From: Microbacterium ureisolvens
GTDB lineage: Bacteria > Actinomycetota > Actinomycetes > Actinomycetales > Microbacteriaceae
Length of the DNA stretch: 64,000 nucleotides
Assembly: GCF_019511645.1 (NCBI RefSeq)
Contig: NZ_JAEUAX010000005.1
Location: 1-64,000, forward strand
Direction of reading: 5' to 3'
This document shows, in pieces, positions 34,413 to 42,085 of the stretch. Under the pieces are notes generated by a model. The model was not told the origin of the DNA, did no database searches, and saw nothing but the letters and a program-made list of their open reading frames with translations. The first letter of the stretch is position 1. Each line of letters starts with the position of its first letter. Position numbers and translations under genes: made by a program.

Positions 34413-34592
34413 CTAGATCGCGGAGCCGGCAGCGCTGTCGGACAGATCCGACTTGATGTTCTTCCAGTCCACGAGCACCGCCATCACCGCGTCGACCGCT
34501 CGGCTCTTCTCGAGCCCGGCCGGCGCCTCCTGGGCGGCCTTCGTGGCGACTTCTCTGAGGTACGCTTCCGCTGTCTCAGGCATTGATTCCAT
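34413..34592 (-). CDS. Small helical protein upstream of the SIR2-like gene
   Basis: A 59-residue frame from the ATG at 34592 (or 34583) reads MESMPETAEAYLREVATKAA, then an amphipathic helix with AGLEKSRAVDAVMAVLVDW. It ends 20 bases before the SIR2-like gene on the same strand, so both are probably co-transcribed. No family is recognised. Neighbouring frames here are clearly noise, whereas this one has normal composition. It may be an antitoxin, adaptor or sensor for the SIR2-like protein; this is inference. Confidence 0.5.
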   Translation of the reverse strand: MESMPETAEAYLREVATKAAQEAPAGLEKSRAVDAVMAVLVDWKNIKSDLSDSAAGSAI

Positions 34593-35078
34593 CTCGTGTC
34601 CGGCGGCGTTCGGGAACCGCGACCGTCGCTGTAGGACGGCTCTTCGCCAACCCCGCGTTATTGCGTCGTTTGCGCATGGTCGCTCTCGAATCGCCAGTTG
34701 TCGTCGACGTCTGCCACGCGGTGAAGGAGCGAGCGAGATGCGCGAGCGATGTGGATACCACCACCAGGGAATCAACGCTAGCAGGCATGCAGCGTGTCGC
34801 TATTGTCATCCTGACGCTCCCCCATGTCGCCCCCTGTTGCTAGCTAAGGTAGCCCTCGGGCTCACCTGTTGCCGGGTTTCACGTATTGACACGCCGCTGC
34901 TGCCGGATCCGCGACAACTGCCATCCCGGACAGGTGTCATTGCCGCCCGATCCCCGGGCGACATCGATCCACGGTCGGATACGCGCCACCGAAGGGCTTT
35001 CACGCCAAGCCTAGGGCCATCCGCTCGGAGAGAGGAAGGTGTCGCCCCTGTGGCTGCTGTGAACGGCGTCGAGATGGT
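34593..35078. other. About 0.5 kb intergenic, nothing recognised
   Basis: Lies upstream of the SIR2 operon and downstream of the AbiE pair. No coding frame, repeat or clear hairpin is convincing; it should hold the SIR2 operon promoter. Confidence 0.35.
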
Positions 35079-35873
35079 TCAGCGCTCGACCGCCGCAGCA
35101 AGTACGCGCTGCACCGAGTTCGCAGCATCCCGCGGACCAATCCGAATGATCCCCTGGTGCCCGAGAGCCAACTCCCACTCGACATCCGTGGGTAGGGTCG
35201 CAAACGAAACCTTCGCCGCGCTGGTGTACGGCCCCAGCCGCCCGAAAAGGTCGACCGCTTCACTGTCGATCATGTGCGCCTCCCCCATCGCCCAGAGGTC
35301 GTAGAGATCGCGAGGGGCCTGGCGATCGTTCCACGCGGACAGCTTCGCTGCGACGAACGCTGCAGAGGTGGGGACGCGCAACTTTGCGGGCGCGGCATCG
35401 CTGTAACGTTGCTCGACCTCGGTTACCTCCGTCGGCCACGCCGGGTATCCAGCGGACGTGAGCAGCTGGATCTGGACGCGAGTATCGCCGACCTGCATCA
35501 CGCTCGGCTCAGGATGGCGCGTGTCCCGCAGTCGCGGCACGAAAGTCACCGCCCCGAGCGTCCGCTGCAGTTGCCCCGCGATAGCCGACTCGATTCGATC
35601 GCCGAGCGTCTGTCGATCGCTGAGCGCGATGAGGTCGATATCCTCCGACAGTCGCAGCTCGGTGAGGTGGGTTCGTGACAGCGCGGTCCCGCCGAAGAAG
35701 ACGATGTCATCGGTTCCGACACTCGAGATAGCCGCAAGCGCGTGGGAGATGACGTGGTCGCGGACAACCTGCTCGGAGTCGACGCCGAATCTGCGCTCGA
35801 TCTCCTGCCGCTCGCCTGCGTCGAGCACCCCGGGAGCCGGTCGGTCGCGCCTTCCGTCATTGCGTTCGGGCAT
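35079..35873 (-). CDS. abiEii: AbiEii-type nucleotidyltransferase toxin
   Basis: The 264-residue protein has the AbiEii/AbiGii pattern: FFGGTALSRTHL followed by LSEDIDLIAL, the GG-T and D-x-D of the nucleotidyltransferase site, and a C-terminal helix with KLSAWNDRQAPRDLYDLWA. Toxins of this type transfer nucleotides to tRNA and stop growth during phage infection. Its start overlaps the end of the antitoxin gene by 17 bases, as usual for this pair. It is shorter than some AbiEii proteins (about 300) but all key motifs are present. Confidence 0.88.
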   Translation of the reverse strand: MPERNDGRRDRPAPGVLDAGERQEIERRFGVDSEQVVRDHVISHALAAISSVGTDDIVFFGGTALSRTHLTELRLSEDIDLIALSDRQTLGDRIESAIAGQLQRTLGAVTFVPRLRDTRHPEPSVMQVGDTRVQIQLLTSAGYPAWPTEVTEVEQRYSDAAPAKLRVPTSAAFVAAKLSAWNDRQAPRDLYDLWAMGEAHMIDSEAVDLFGRLGPYTSAAKVSFATLPTDVEWELALGHQGIIRIGPRDAANSVQRVLAAAVER

Positions 35874-36513
35874 CGCGCTCTCTCAGATGGTCGATCGATT
35901 CTCGCACGGCGGCATTGGCGCGCCCGGCAGCTTCGGCTACCCGCTCGAGCTCGTGTGCGCCGACGCGGGCGGCGAGATTCGTGGCGGCCGCGCCAGCTTC
36001 AGCCGGCATCCCTCCTTGGCCCGGCCGCGTCAAGAGGTCGTACAGCGTCTGCGCCGGCGTGGTGACCAGGCCCTGCCCCAGGACCGTCCGCTCGAGGACG
36101 AGGTCGACGCGCTCAAGATCTCGCCCGAGCAAGAAGACGGTGCCGCCGGCGTCGAGGCCGACCGGCACGTAGCTACGGCCTTGAACCGCCACCGTCGTGA
36201 CGCCGATCGCACGCGGGATCGCTGCCCAATGACGCGCAGCCCCGATCCCGGTCAGTGCGACGTTCCTATGACCGAATCGCGCTGCCGCCACAGCGAGTCC
36301 GGCAGGTTCGAGCGGCGGCTTCCACGTGCGGCCGTCACGGCCGTCGGGAGGCGCAGTGTAGATGCCGTGCGCGAGCCGCGTGAGCGCACCCCGCTCGACA
36401 AGCTGGTTCACGACCCGCCACGGGTGCGCGGTGTAGCCGTCGAGATCCTTCAAGCGGAGTGTGCGCAGCGGTGCACGCTCGACAGCACGGAGCAGTTCCA
36501 CATCCTCTGCCAT
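35857..36513 (-). CDS. abiEi: AbiEi-type antitoxin
   Basis: The product (218 residues from the ATG at 36513, after AGAAGGTGG) begins with a winged-helix region (APLRTLRLKDLDGY, then WRVVNQLVERGALTRLAHGI, YTAP), typical of AbiEi transcriptional-regulator antitoxins. A C-terminal domain follows (RFGHRNVALTGIGAARHWA). AbiEi neutralises AbiEii without a stable complex and represses its own promoter by binding inverted repeats. A 33-bp palindrome lies 21 bases upstream of the start. Confidence 0.87.
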   Translation of the reverse strand: MAEDVELLRAVERAPLRTLRLKDLDGYTAHPWRVVNQLVERGALTRLAHGIYTAPPDGRDGRTWKPPLEPAGLAVAAARFGHRNVALTGIGAARHWAAIPRAIGVTTVAVQGRSYVPVGLDAGGTVFLLGRDLERVDLVLERTVLGQGLVTTPAQTLYDLLTRPGQGGMPAEAGAAATNLAARVGAHELERVAEAAGRANAAVRESIDHLRERDARTQ

Positions 36514-36533
36514 CGCCACCTTCTCGGTTAGTA

Positions 36534-36566
36534 CATAGAAATATACACGTCATGTGTATTTCTATG
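36534..36566. promoter_or_regulatory. Operator palindrome at the abiE promoter
   Basis: A near-perfect 33-bp palindrome has arms CATAGAAATA (36534-36543) and TATTTCTATG (36557-36566), plus inner ACAC/GTGT displaced by one base. It is strongly AT-rich against its surroundings and overlaps the expected -10/-35 region of the abiEi gene. This fits autoregulation by AbiEi. Confidence 0.75.
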
Positions 36567-36796
36567 CTGAGGGCGGTTGGCTGGCGGTGTCGACTCCAAT
36601 CTCGAGTCCTCCCCGATATACCCACCCCGGACGACGAGCACGCCATCGTCTACCGGGCGGCAGTCGTCCTCAACGCAAGCGGCCGCGGGCTCCGGGACCG
36701 GACAGGGTGTCGGTCGATGTACCCGCTGCTGCAACCGAGCAAAGTTGCCACCTATAAGAGGTCAATTAAAGCTAGCCCTCACTCGAACGTTGAGGG

Positions 36797-37078
36797 GTGG
36801 CCAACAAGCCGTCGCCCTCGCCCACGTGGGACGAGTATGTGTCCGAACTGGGGCGAAACCTGCAGCGTGCGCGAATCAGTTCGGGGCTCAGCCAGGAACA
36901 AGTCGCGTATCGGTCACATCTGAGCCGATACACATATCAGAAGCTTGAGTCCGGTATCGCACGGCCGGGAGCTCCGGCCAACCCGACCCTCAGGACTTTG
37001 GTCACGGTCGCTCGTATTCTTGCAGTCGAAGTTTCCCAGATCTTGCCCGCGGCGGCACCCGACCTTCCGGAGCCCTGA
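36797..37078 (+). CDS. XRE-family HTH regulator
   Basis: The GTG at 36797 begins a 93-residue protein that is mostly one XRE/Cro HTH: LGRNLQRARISSGLSQEQVA, then YRSHLSRYTYQKLESGIARP and LRTLVTVARILAVEVSQIL. An AT-rich stretch with TATAAG about 45 bases upstream may be its promoter. It lies between the abiE pair and the integrase and may regulate island genes. Confidence 0.82.
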   Translation: MANKPSPSPTWDEYVSELGRNLQRARISSGLSQEQVAYRSHLSRYTYQKLESGIARPGAPANPTLRTLVTVARILAVEVSQILPAAAPDLPEP

Positions 37079-37139
37079 TGCTCGAGAGACGGCTCGCCGA
37101 CGCCGCGCAAGGCCCCTGCACAGCACAGGCGACCGGACG

Positions 37140-38348
37140 CTAAGCTGCATTCCCGTCCCCGAGGATCTCGTCCAGAACCGTGGCGTCGCCCACGACTCGG
37201 TACGCCTCTCCTGCATAGGAGTCTCTCGTCGTCCGAATGTCGGAGTGCCCCAACATGTCCTGCGCTCCGCGCAGATTGCCGTCGTGCTTGGCGAGCAGAG
37301 TGGCTGCCGTGCGTCGAAGGACATGGTGTGTCAGCGCCCGGGGCTCGATGCCCGTCGCTTCGAGTGCATCGACGAGTTCGGGGTCGTCACGTAGTTCACG
37401 AAAAGCGCGCCGGAGGTTGCGGGGAGCGATCCACGTCCCGGCACGGCTCTGCAACGCCGGAGCGTTCGGGAGGCGCCCGGTGACGCTGTCCCGGACCGCA
37501 CGGGCCTCGGCCAGCGCCGCCAGAACGAATCGGGGCGCTTGGATGATGCGCGCCTGGTCCCGAGATTTCAGCTCAGCCTGCCGGACGACCTGCCAGCCCA
37601 CATCGTCGACGAGTGTGCCGTTGACCGAGACGCGGCCGGAACCGAAGTCCACGTCCATGTTGCGCAAGCCCAGCACCTCTCCGAGTCTGAGTCCGAGCCC
37701 GATCTGAACCTCGAACGCCCACCGCAGGTTGCCGGCGGTCGGTCCCGCGTTGTGCCGGATCTGCTCCTCCCGACGGTGGATCGCCGCCCGCAGGGCGGCG
37801 ACCTGGTCGACGTTGAGGGCGATTGGCATGGCCCTACGCTCCTTGTTCCTGCGAAGCCCGATGAGCGGATTGAAGCCGACGACGCCGACTTCTACAGCCA
37901 GTGCGAGTGCTCCCTTCAATGCAACGCGCGCGTGATTCTCGGCCGAACTGGATCGCGTCGTCCGGATCACGTTGAGAACCTCCCGGAGACGTTGCGCGTC
38001 CAGGTCCGTTGGACGCAACGCACCGACCATTGGGACGAGCCAGCGAATCGTGTCCGCGTACACACGGTGTGTCTGGTGCTTGACGCGCCCCCGGGCCTCG
38101 TCGAGCCACCGCTCGAGCAAATGGCCCACAGTGCTGTTCGCGGTTATTCGATTGACCGTGAATGCGAGGGCGTCGGCCCGGCGCCGAAGCTGGATGGCCG
38201 CCTCCTCAGCAGTGTCCGCGGTGGCGGAGAGCCGACGGAGGGTTCCACCGGCATCGCGTGTGCGCGCACGACCTCGGAAGCGTGGCCCCACCTGCTCGAT
38301 TGCGACCGAACCGAGCTCGCCGGGTTCCAGCGCATCTCGGCCAGCCAT
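37140..38348 (-). CDS. int: Tyrosine recombinase (island integrase)
   Basis: The 402-residue integrase is complete: an arm-binding N-terminus, a core-binding domain (about 70-165) and a catalytic domain with Arg221 (GLGLRLGEVLGLR), Lys261, His342-x-x-Arg345 (THHVLRRTAA), His368 (MLGHSDIRTT) and nucleophile Tyr378 (RDSYAG). Its ATG shares one base with the stop of the excisionase-like gene. Both lie next to the 3' end of tRNA-Met, the likely attachment site. It should integrate and, with the Xis-like protein, excise the island to its left. Confidence 0.93.
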   Translation of the reverse strand: MAGRDALEPGELGSVAIEQVGPRFRGRARTRDAGGTLRRLSATADTAEEAAIQLRRRADALAFTVNRITANSTVGHLLERWLDEARGRVKHQTHRVYADTIRWLVPMVGALRPTDLDAQRLREVLNVIRTTRSSSAENHARVALKGALALAVEVGVVGFNPLIGLRRNKERRAMPIALNVDQVAALRAAIHRREEQIRHNAGPTAGNLRWAFEVQIGLGLRLGEVLGLRNMDVDFGSGRVSVNGTLVDDVGWQVVRQAELKSRDQARIIQAPRFVLAALAEARAVRDSVTGRLPNAPALQSRAGTWIAPRNLRRAFRELRDDPELVDALEATGIEPRALTHHVLRRTAATLLAKHDGNLRGAQDMLGHSDIRTTRDSYAGEAYRVVGDATVLDEILGDGNAA

Positions 38349-38563
38349 CAGGCGGCCTCAATCTCGGCGAGCCACGCGTCCACGGCTGCCTGCCGGTAGC
38401 GAACCCGCTTGCCCATCCGGGCGTACTTCGGGCCGTAGCCACGGTGGCGCCAGTCCTCTATGGTGCGCGCGGGAATCTGGAGGTACTCAGCGACCTCCTC
38501 CGTGGTGAGGAGCCGTGAGGCCGCTCCCCCGGAACCGAACTTACTCTGGTTGTCTTCACTCAT
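38348..38563 (-). CDS. Excisionase / AlpA-like HTH protein
   Basis: The C-terminal part has the MerR-like HTH_17 fold of excisionases: LLTTEEVAEYLQIPARTIED, then WRHRGYGPKYARMGKRVRYR and QAAVDAWLAEIEAA. From the ATG at 38563 it is 71 residues, the usual size. An in-frame ATG at 38707 would add 48 residues of plausible sequence but run into the tRNA terminator region. It directly precedes the integrase and probably directs excision. Confidence 0.85.
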   Translation of the reverse strand: MSEDNQSKFGSGGAASRLLTTEEVAEYLQIPARTIEDWRHRGYGPKYARMGKRVRYRQAAVDAWLAEIEAA

Positions 38564-38654
38564 GGCCACCACATGCGCGGCGCGAAGCGGGTCGTGGACG
38601 AACCTGTCCCGTAGCAACCGCACCAAGGTTCCGGGAGCATCGTCCGACGAGGTC

Positions 38655-38676
38655 AAAAGTGGACCAAAAGTGGACC
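38655..38676. repeat. Two adjacent 11-bp direct repeats near the attachment site
   Basis: AAAAGTGGACC occurs twice in tandem at about 38655-38676, roughly 85 bases from the tRNA-Met 3' end. Short direct repeats in this position commonly act as integrase arm or excisionase binding sites. If the longer excisionase start is used they would be coding. Confidence 0.45.
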
Positions 38677-38711
38677 ACGGACGCTGATCGTGCTGATCCG
38701 TCGACATGAGA

Positions 38712-38752
38712 AACCCCCGCAACTTCCGCGTGATTCTGCGGGTGCGGGGGTT
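38712..38752 (-). terminator. Terminator of tRNA-Met
   Basis: On the minus strand AACCCCCGCA and TGCGGGGGTT form a 10-bp stem followed by TCTC, 9 bases after the tRNA 3' end. Confidence 0.7.
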
Positions 38753-38760
38753 CTGATCTG

Positions 38761-38834
38761 TAGCAGGAGCGGGGCTTGAACCCGCGACCTCACGATTATG
38801 AGTCGTGCGCTCTCACCAACTGAGCTACCCTGCC
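38761..38834 (-). tRNA. tRNA-Met (CAT anticodon)
   Basis: The 74-base gene folds as a cloverleaf: acceptor GGCAGGG with its partner TCCTGCT, D-arm GCTCAGTTGGTGAGAGC, anticodon loop CTCATAA with CAT, and T-arm GCGGGTTCAAGCCCCGC. No CCA is encoded. A CAT anticodon could also be tRNA-Ile2 (lysidine) but the features favour elongator Met. The integrase and excisionase genes lie at its 3' side, so it is the probable island insertion site. Confidence 0.92.
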
Positions 38835-38868
38835 GTACGCATCCAACGGTCACGAAATGGATGCTGCG

Positions 38869-38940
38869 AGCCCCGAGTCAGGATTGAACTGACGACCCCT
38901 TCCTTACCATGGAAGTGCTCTGCCACTGAGCTATCGGGGC
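38869..38940 (-). tRNA. tRNA-Thr (GGT anticodon)
   Basis: The 72-base cloverleaf has acceptor GCCCCGA paired with TCGGGGC, D-arm GCTCAGTGGCAGAGC, anticodon loop ATGGTAA with GGT, and T-arm GTCAGTTCAATCCTGAC. It lies 35 bases upstream of tRNA-Met and is probably co-transcribed with it. Confidence 0.93.
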
Positions 38941-39002
38941 GTGCTGCCTGCAAACAGGCAACTAGAAGAGGATACCAGAGCCGCGGCATCCTTCCGAACC
39001 AC

Positions 39003-40979
39003 TCAACCCACCGTGTGGGTCCCGTCGGTGTACTGCTGGAGCCACGGCCACGGGTCGATGGCGGTGGTGCCGTTCTTGAGGATCTCGAAGTGCGTGTGGG
39101 CGCCGTAAGAGCGACCCGTGTTGCCGGTGCGGCCGATGACGGTGCCGACGGTGACGTGCTGACCGGCGCTGACCTGCAGCGACCCGTACTGCATGTGCGC
39201 GTAGTGGCTCGAGACCATCTGCCCGTCGACGATGTGGTCGATGATGACGTGCACGCCGTACGCGCCGCCGGCCTCCGAGGCCACGCGGACGGTGCCGTCG
39301 GCGATCGCCTGCACCGGCGCGCCGTTGCCGGGCGTGAAGTCGATGCCTTCATGCATGCGTCCGGAGCGCATGCCGAACCCGTACGACATGGTGACGCCGA
39401 CCGCGAAGGGCCATTGGATGTTCGAGTTCGGGTTGTTGTGGAACAGGTTCGAGAAGTTGCGGATGCCCGCCTCCGACGCCAGCTGAGCCGTCGTCGTCGT
39501 CGAGTAGTTCTCGGTGCGCTGCAGGGTGTCGCTCTGCGCGTCCCCCGGCGCCACGTAAGCCTGGATCTCGGCCTCGTCGATCACGGGGACGGAGTCGTCG
39601 CCTGCGGCGAGCACCGAGAGCGAGGCATCCGTCCCGTTGACGGCGGCGACCGCCTCAGCGGGAGTGGTCATGCCGACGGCCATGAGGCCGACGATGCCGA
39701 AGACGCCCACCGAGAACGACGCGGTGGCGACGCGCTTGAATGCGGAGCCACGACGCGTCTGCGGGCGGCGGGGCGCCGCGTGCGGCGCAGCCTCAGCCTC
39801 GGCTTCGGGCGCGGGCTGCTGGACCGGGGTCTCGCCGGTGAAGGCGAACAGGCGGGAGGCGGCTTCGAACTCGTCGATTCCGGATGCTGCGGGCTCGGGG
39901 ATCGGGCCGGTGAGAGGCTCGATCCGCTCCGTGCGGGGGCGCTCAGCGCGCGGGTGCGAGGCACGCGGCTCCGTGGACGCGGAGGCGCCCGCCCCGGCAG
40001 CAGCCTGCGCGGTGGGCGCGGTGGTCGCGGTCTGCGACGGCGCGGCGGCGCGGGGCGCGGACGTGGTCTGCGGTTCGGCCTGCTTCTGGGCAGGCGCCGG
40101 CGACTCGACGGGCGCTGCGGTCGGCTGCGGCGGGGCGGCCTCGACGGCCGGCACCGTCGTCGCGACGGGCTCGGCGGCGTCAGCAGCGAGGAGCTTCGCG
40201 AAGCTGTCGGCCATCCACGTGGAGGCGCGCTCCGCGGGCGTCGCACTCGACACGGGCGCCGGGACGGCGGTGGTCGACGCGGGCGCCGGGACGGGGGTGG
40301 TCGACGCGGGCGACACGGCTGTCGCGGCGGGCTCCAGCAGCTCGAACGGCTCGGCCGGTGCGAGCACGGCGTCGAGCAGTGGAGCCGGCTCCTCGCGAGT
40401 CGTCAGTTCAGCCTCGAAGGCCGCGGCGGGACGCTCCGGCTCGGCTGGGCCGACGGGAGCGATCGGCGGCACGACCGCGACGGGCTGCGCACCCGTCTGG
40501 GAGCGCCGCGAGCGGCGGCTCACCTGCTCGACGGGTGCGGCAGTGGACGGGGCAGCAGCGGAGGAACGCGCACGGGCACGGGGAGCGACGGGCTGCACGA
40601 CCGGGCCGGGCGCGGCCGGGAGTCCGACCGCCGATGGCGCCGGAGCCACCGGCTGGGCGGGCGTCGTGGCCGGAACGGGAGCCACGGGTGCCGCGCCCGC
40701 CGGAGCGGCCGCCCGCGGTGCCGGCGCCTCAGGGGCCGACGTCAGGTAGGTCGTCGCGTCGGCCTGCGCCGTGGGAGTGGCGGCAGAATCCGTCCGCTTC
40801 GCCTCGACCGGACGACCCCACACGACCGCCGGGCGATCGGGAGCGGTGCTGGCGGCCTGCCGCCGTGCGGTCGCACGGCCCGCCCCGGGAGCCTCGTACG
40901 TCGCCTGAGCAGGCGCTGCGGAGGGTCGGCTGGAGCGGCGCGTGGGCGCAGATCCGGCCTGGGGGGCGTCGAAAGGCAA
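39003..40979 (-). CDS. M23 family metallopeptidase with long Pro/Ala-rich region
   Basis: The 658-residue protein ends in a LytM/M23 domain (about 545-650): HEGIDFTPGNGAPVQAIADG carries the His and Asp zinc ligands and SYGAHTHFEI the HxH. The first 390 residues are a Pro/Ala/Thr-rich region of low complexity, followed by one membrane segment (VGVFGIVGLMAVGMTTPAEA), so the Pro-rich part should be cytoplasmic and the peptidase outside. The TTG start at 40979 is the first in-frame start after a stop. M23 enzymes cut peptidoglycan cross-links or activate those that do. It is core chromosome, just past the tRNA pair. Confidence 0.9.
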   Translation of the reverse strand: MPFDAPQAGSAPTRRSSRPSAAPAQATYEAPGAGRATARRQAASTAPDRPAVVWGRPVEAKRTDSAATPTAQADATTYLTSAPEAPAPRAAAPAGAAPVAPVPATTPAQPVAPAPSAVGLPAAPGPVVQPVAPRARARSSAAAPSTAAPVEQVSRRSRRSQTGAQPVAVVPPIAPVGPAEPERPAAAFEAELTTREEPAPLLDAVLAPAEPFELLEPAATAVSPASTTPVPAPASTTAVPAPVSSATPAERASTWMADSFAKLLAADAAEPVATTVPAVEAAPPQPTAAPVESPAPAQKQAEPQTTSAPRAAAPSQTATTAPTAQAAAGAGASASTEPRASHPRAERPRTERIEPLTGPIPEPAASGIDEFEAASRLFAFTGETPVQQPAPEAEAEAAPHAAPRRPQTRRGSAFKRVATASFSVGVFGIVGLMAVGMTTPAEAVAAVNGTDASLSVLAAGDDSVPVIDEAEIQAYVAPGDAQSDTLQRTENYSTTTTAQLASEAGIRNFSNLFHNNPNSNIQWPFAVGVTMSYGFGMRSGRMHEGIDFTPGNGAPVQAIADGTVRVASEAGGAYGVHVIIDHIVDGQMVSSHYAHMQYGSLQVSAGQHVTVGTVIGRTGNTGRSYGAHTHFEILKNGTTAIDPWPWLQQYTDGTHTVG

Positions 40980-41174
40980 AGCGGAAGCGGGCTCTCAGGT
41001 CGTGCCGCGAGGGGGGTGTTCGCGACGAGGCGGTCTTCGGGCAAAGGACCCCTCCGCCGTTCGGGTGGCGAAGGTAACGATCGGGTAAACCCTACCCCGG
41101 GCGTCCTGGGAATGCCATGTGGGGCTTGGATTTCACGACGCGCGTTTCGTGAGGATTCGATGAGAACGCCGTCA

Positions 41175-41981
41175 TCACGCGAGTCCGGCGGCCTCGGCGA
41201 GTCGGTCGAAGATCGCGGGGGTCGCGGCCACGACGAGGGGTGCGCGCGGTCCGCCGTCAGGCTCCGCCCTGCCGAATCGTCCGCCCGCCTCGGTGACGAG
41301 GAGGGAGCCGGCCGCGAGGTCCCACGGGGCGAGCCCGCGCTCGAAGTATCCGTCGAGGCGCCCGGCCGCGACGTACGCCAGGTCGCTCGCCGCTGATCCC
41401 CCTCGGCGCAGGTCGCGCGCCGGCACCGCCGGCATGACGCGGCCGATGAGGTCGATGTCGCCCGGTCGCGTCGCCGGGTCGTAGCCGAAGCCGGTTGCGA
41501 GCAGCGCACCGGCACCGCCGACCTCGGGGTTGACGGCGAGGCGGTTCACGCCCAGCCATGCGCCCTCGCCGCGGACGGCGTGGAACATCTCGCCGAGCAC
41601 CGGCGTGTAGACGACGCCCGCCAGCGCCTCCCAGGTTCCGGGCGTCGGCTCGCCCTGCACGGCCGCGATGCTGACCGCGTACGACGGGATGCCGTACGCG
41701 TAGTTGACGGTGCCGTCGATCGGGTCGACGACCCACGTCACACCGCTCGCGCCGCGGTCGCCGCCGGTCTCCTCACCGAGGAACCCGTCGTCGGGCCGCG
41801 CTGCGCCGAGCCGGGCCCGGATGAGGGCCTCGACCTCACGATCGGCCTCCGTCACGATGTCGGCGAGGGCGGTCTTGGTCGCGGCGATGGCGACGCCGGT
41901 CTCGCGGCGCGTCCGCGCGAGCTCCCCGGCTTCACGGGCGATGTCGATGGCAAGGGATTCGAGGTCGTGCTCGAGGCTCAT
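41175..41981 (-). CDS. Inositol monophosphatase family protein
   Basis: From the ATG at 41981, after GTGGAGGC, the product has 268 residues. Metal-site motifs are FLGEETGG, VVDPIDGTVNYAYGIPSYA and, near the C-terminus, APWDLAAGSLLVTEAGG, which define the IMPase superfamily (Mg2+-dependent, Li+-sensitive phosphatases). It may hydrolyse inositol-1-phosphate or a related sugar phosphate; the exact substrate cannot be read. Confidence 0.9.
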   Translation of the reverse strand: MSLEHDLESLAIDIAREAGELARTRRETGVAIAATKTALADIVTEADREVEALIRARLGAARPDDGFLGEETGGDRGASGVTWVVDPIDGTVNYAYGIPSYAVSIAAVQGEPTPGTWEALAGVVYTPVLGEMFHAVRGEGAWLGVNRLAVNPEVGGAGALLATGFGYDPATRPGDIDLIGRVMPAVPARDLRRGGSAASDLAYVAAGRLDGYFERGLAPWDLAAGSLLVTEAGGRFGRAEPDGGPRAPLVVAATPAIFDRLAEAAGLA

Positions 41982-42085
41982 GCCTCCACGGTAACGAACG
42001 CGGCGGCGACGCCCGACGGCAACCGGCAGGCGAACGATGGACCACATCACGGAGGCGAGCAGCCTGCCTGGGTAGCGTGGAGCTC

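Noticed and set aside
38761..38834. A second copy of the tRNA-Met 3' end inside the window as the other island end
   Set aside because: Scanning by eye I found no convincing match to the left, so the far junction is probably outside the window or too diverged to see.
40980..41170. Cyclic-di-AMP (ydaO) riboswitch upstream of the M23 gene
   Set aside because: Such riboswitches often precede actinobacterial wall hydrolases, but I could not find the conserved helices or the GGGUGAA-type core here.
38805..41396. 863-codon open frame on the plus strand
   Set aside because: It runs antisense to the M23 peptidase gene and both tRNAs, is Gly/Arg-rich and has no domain; it is a by-product of high GC.
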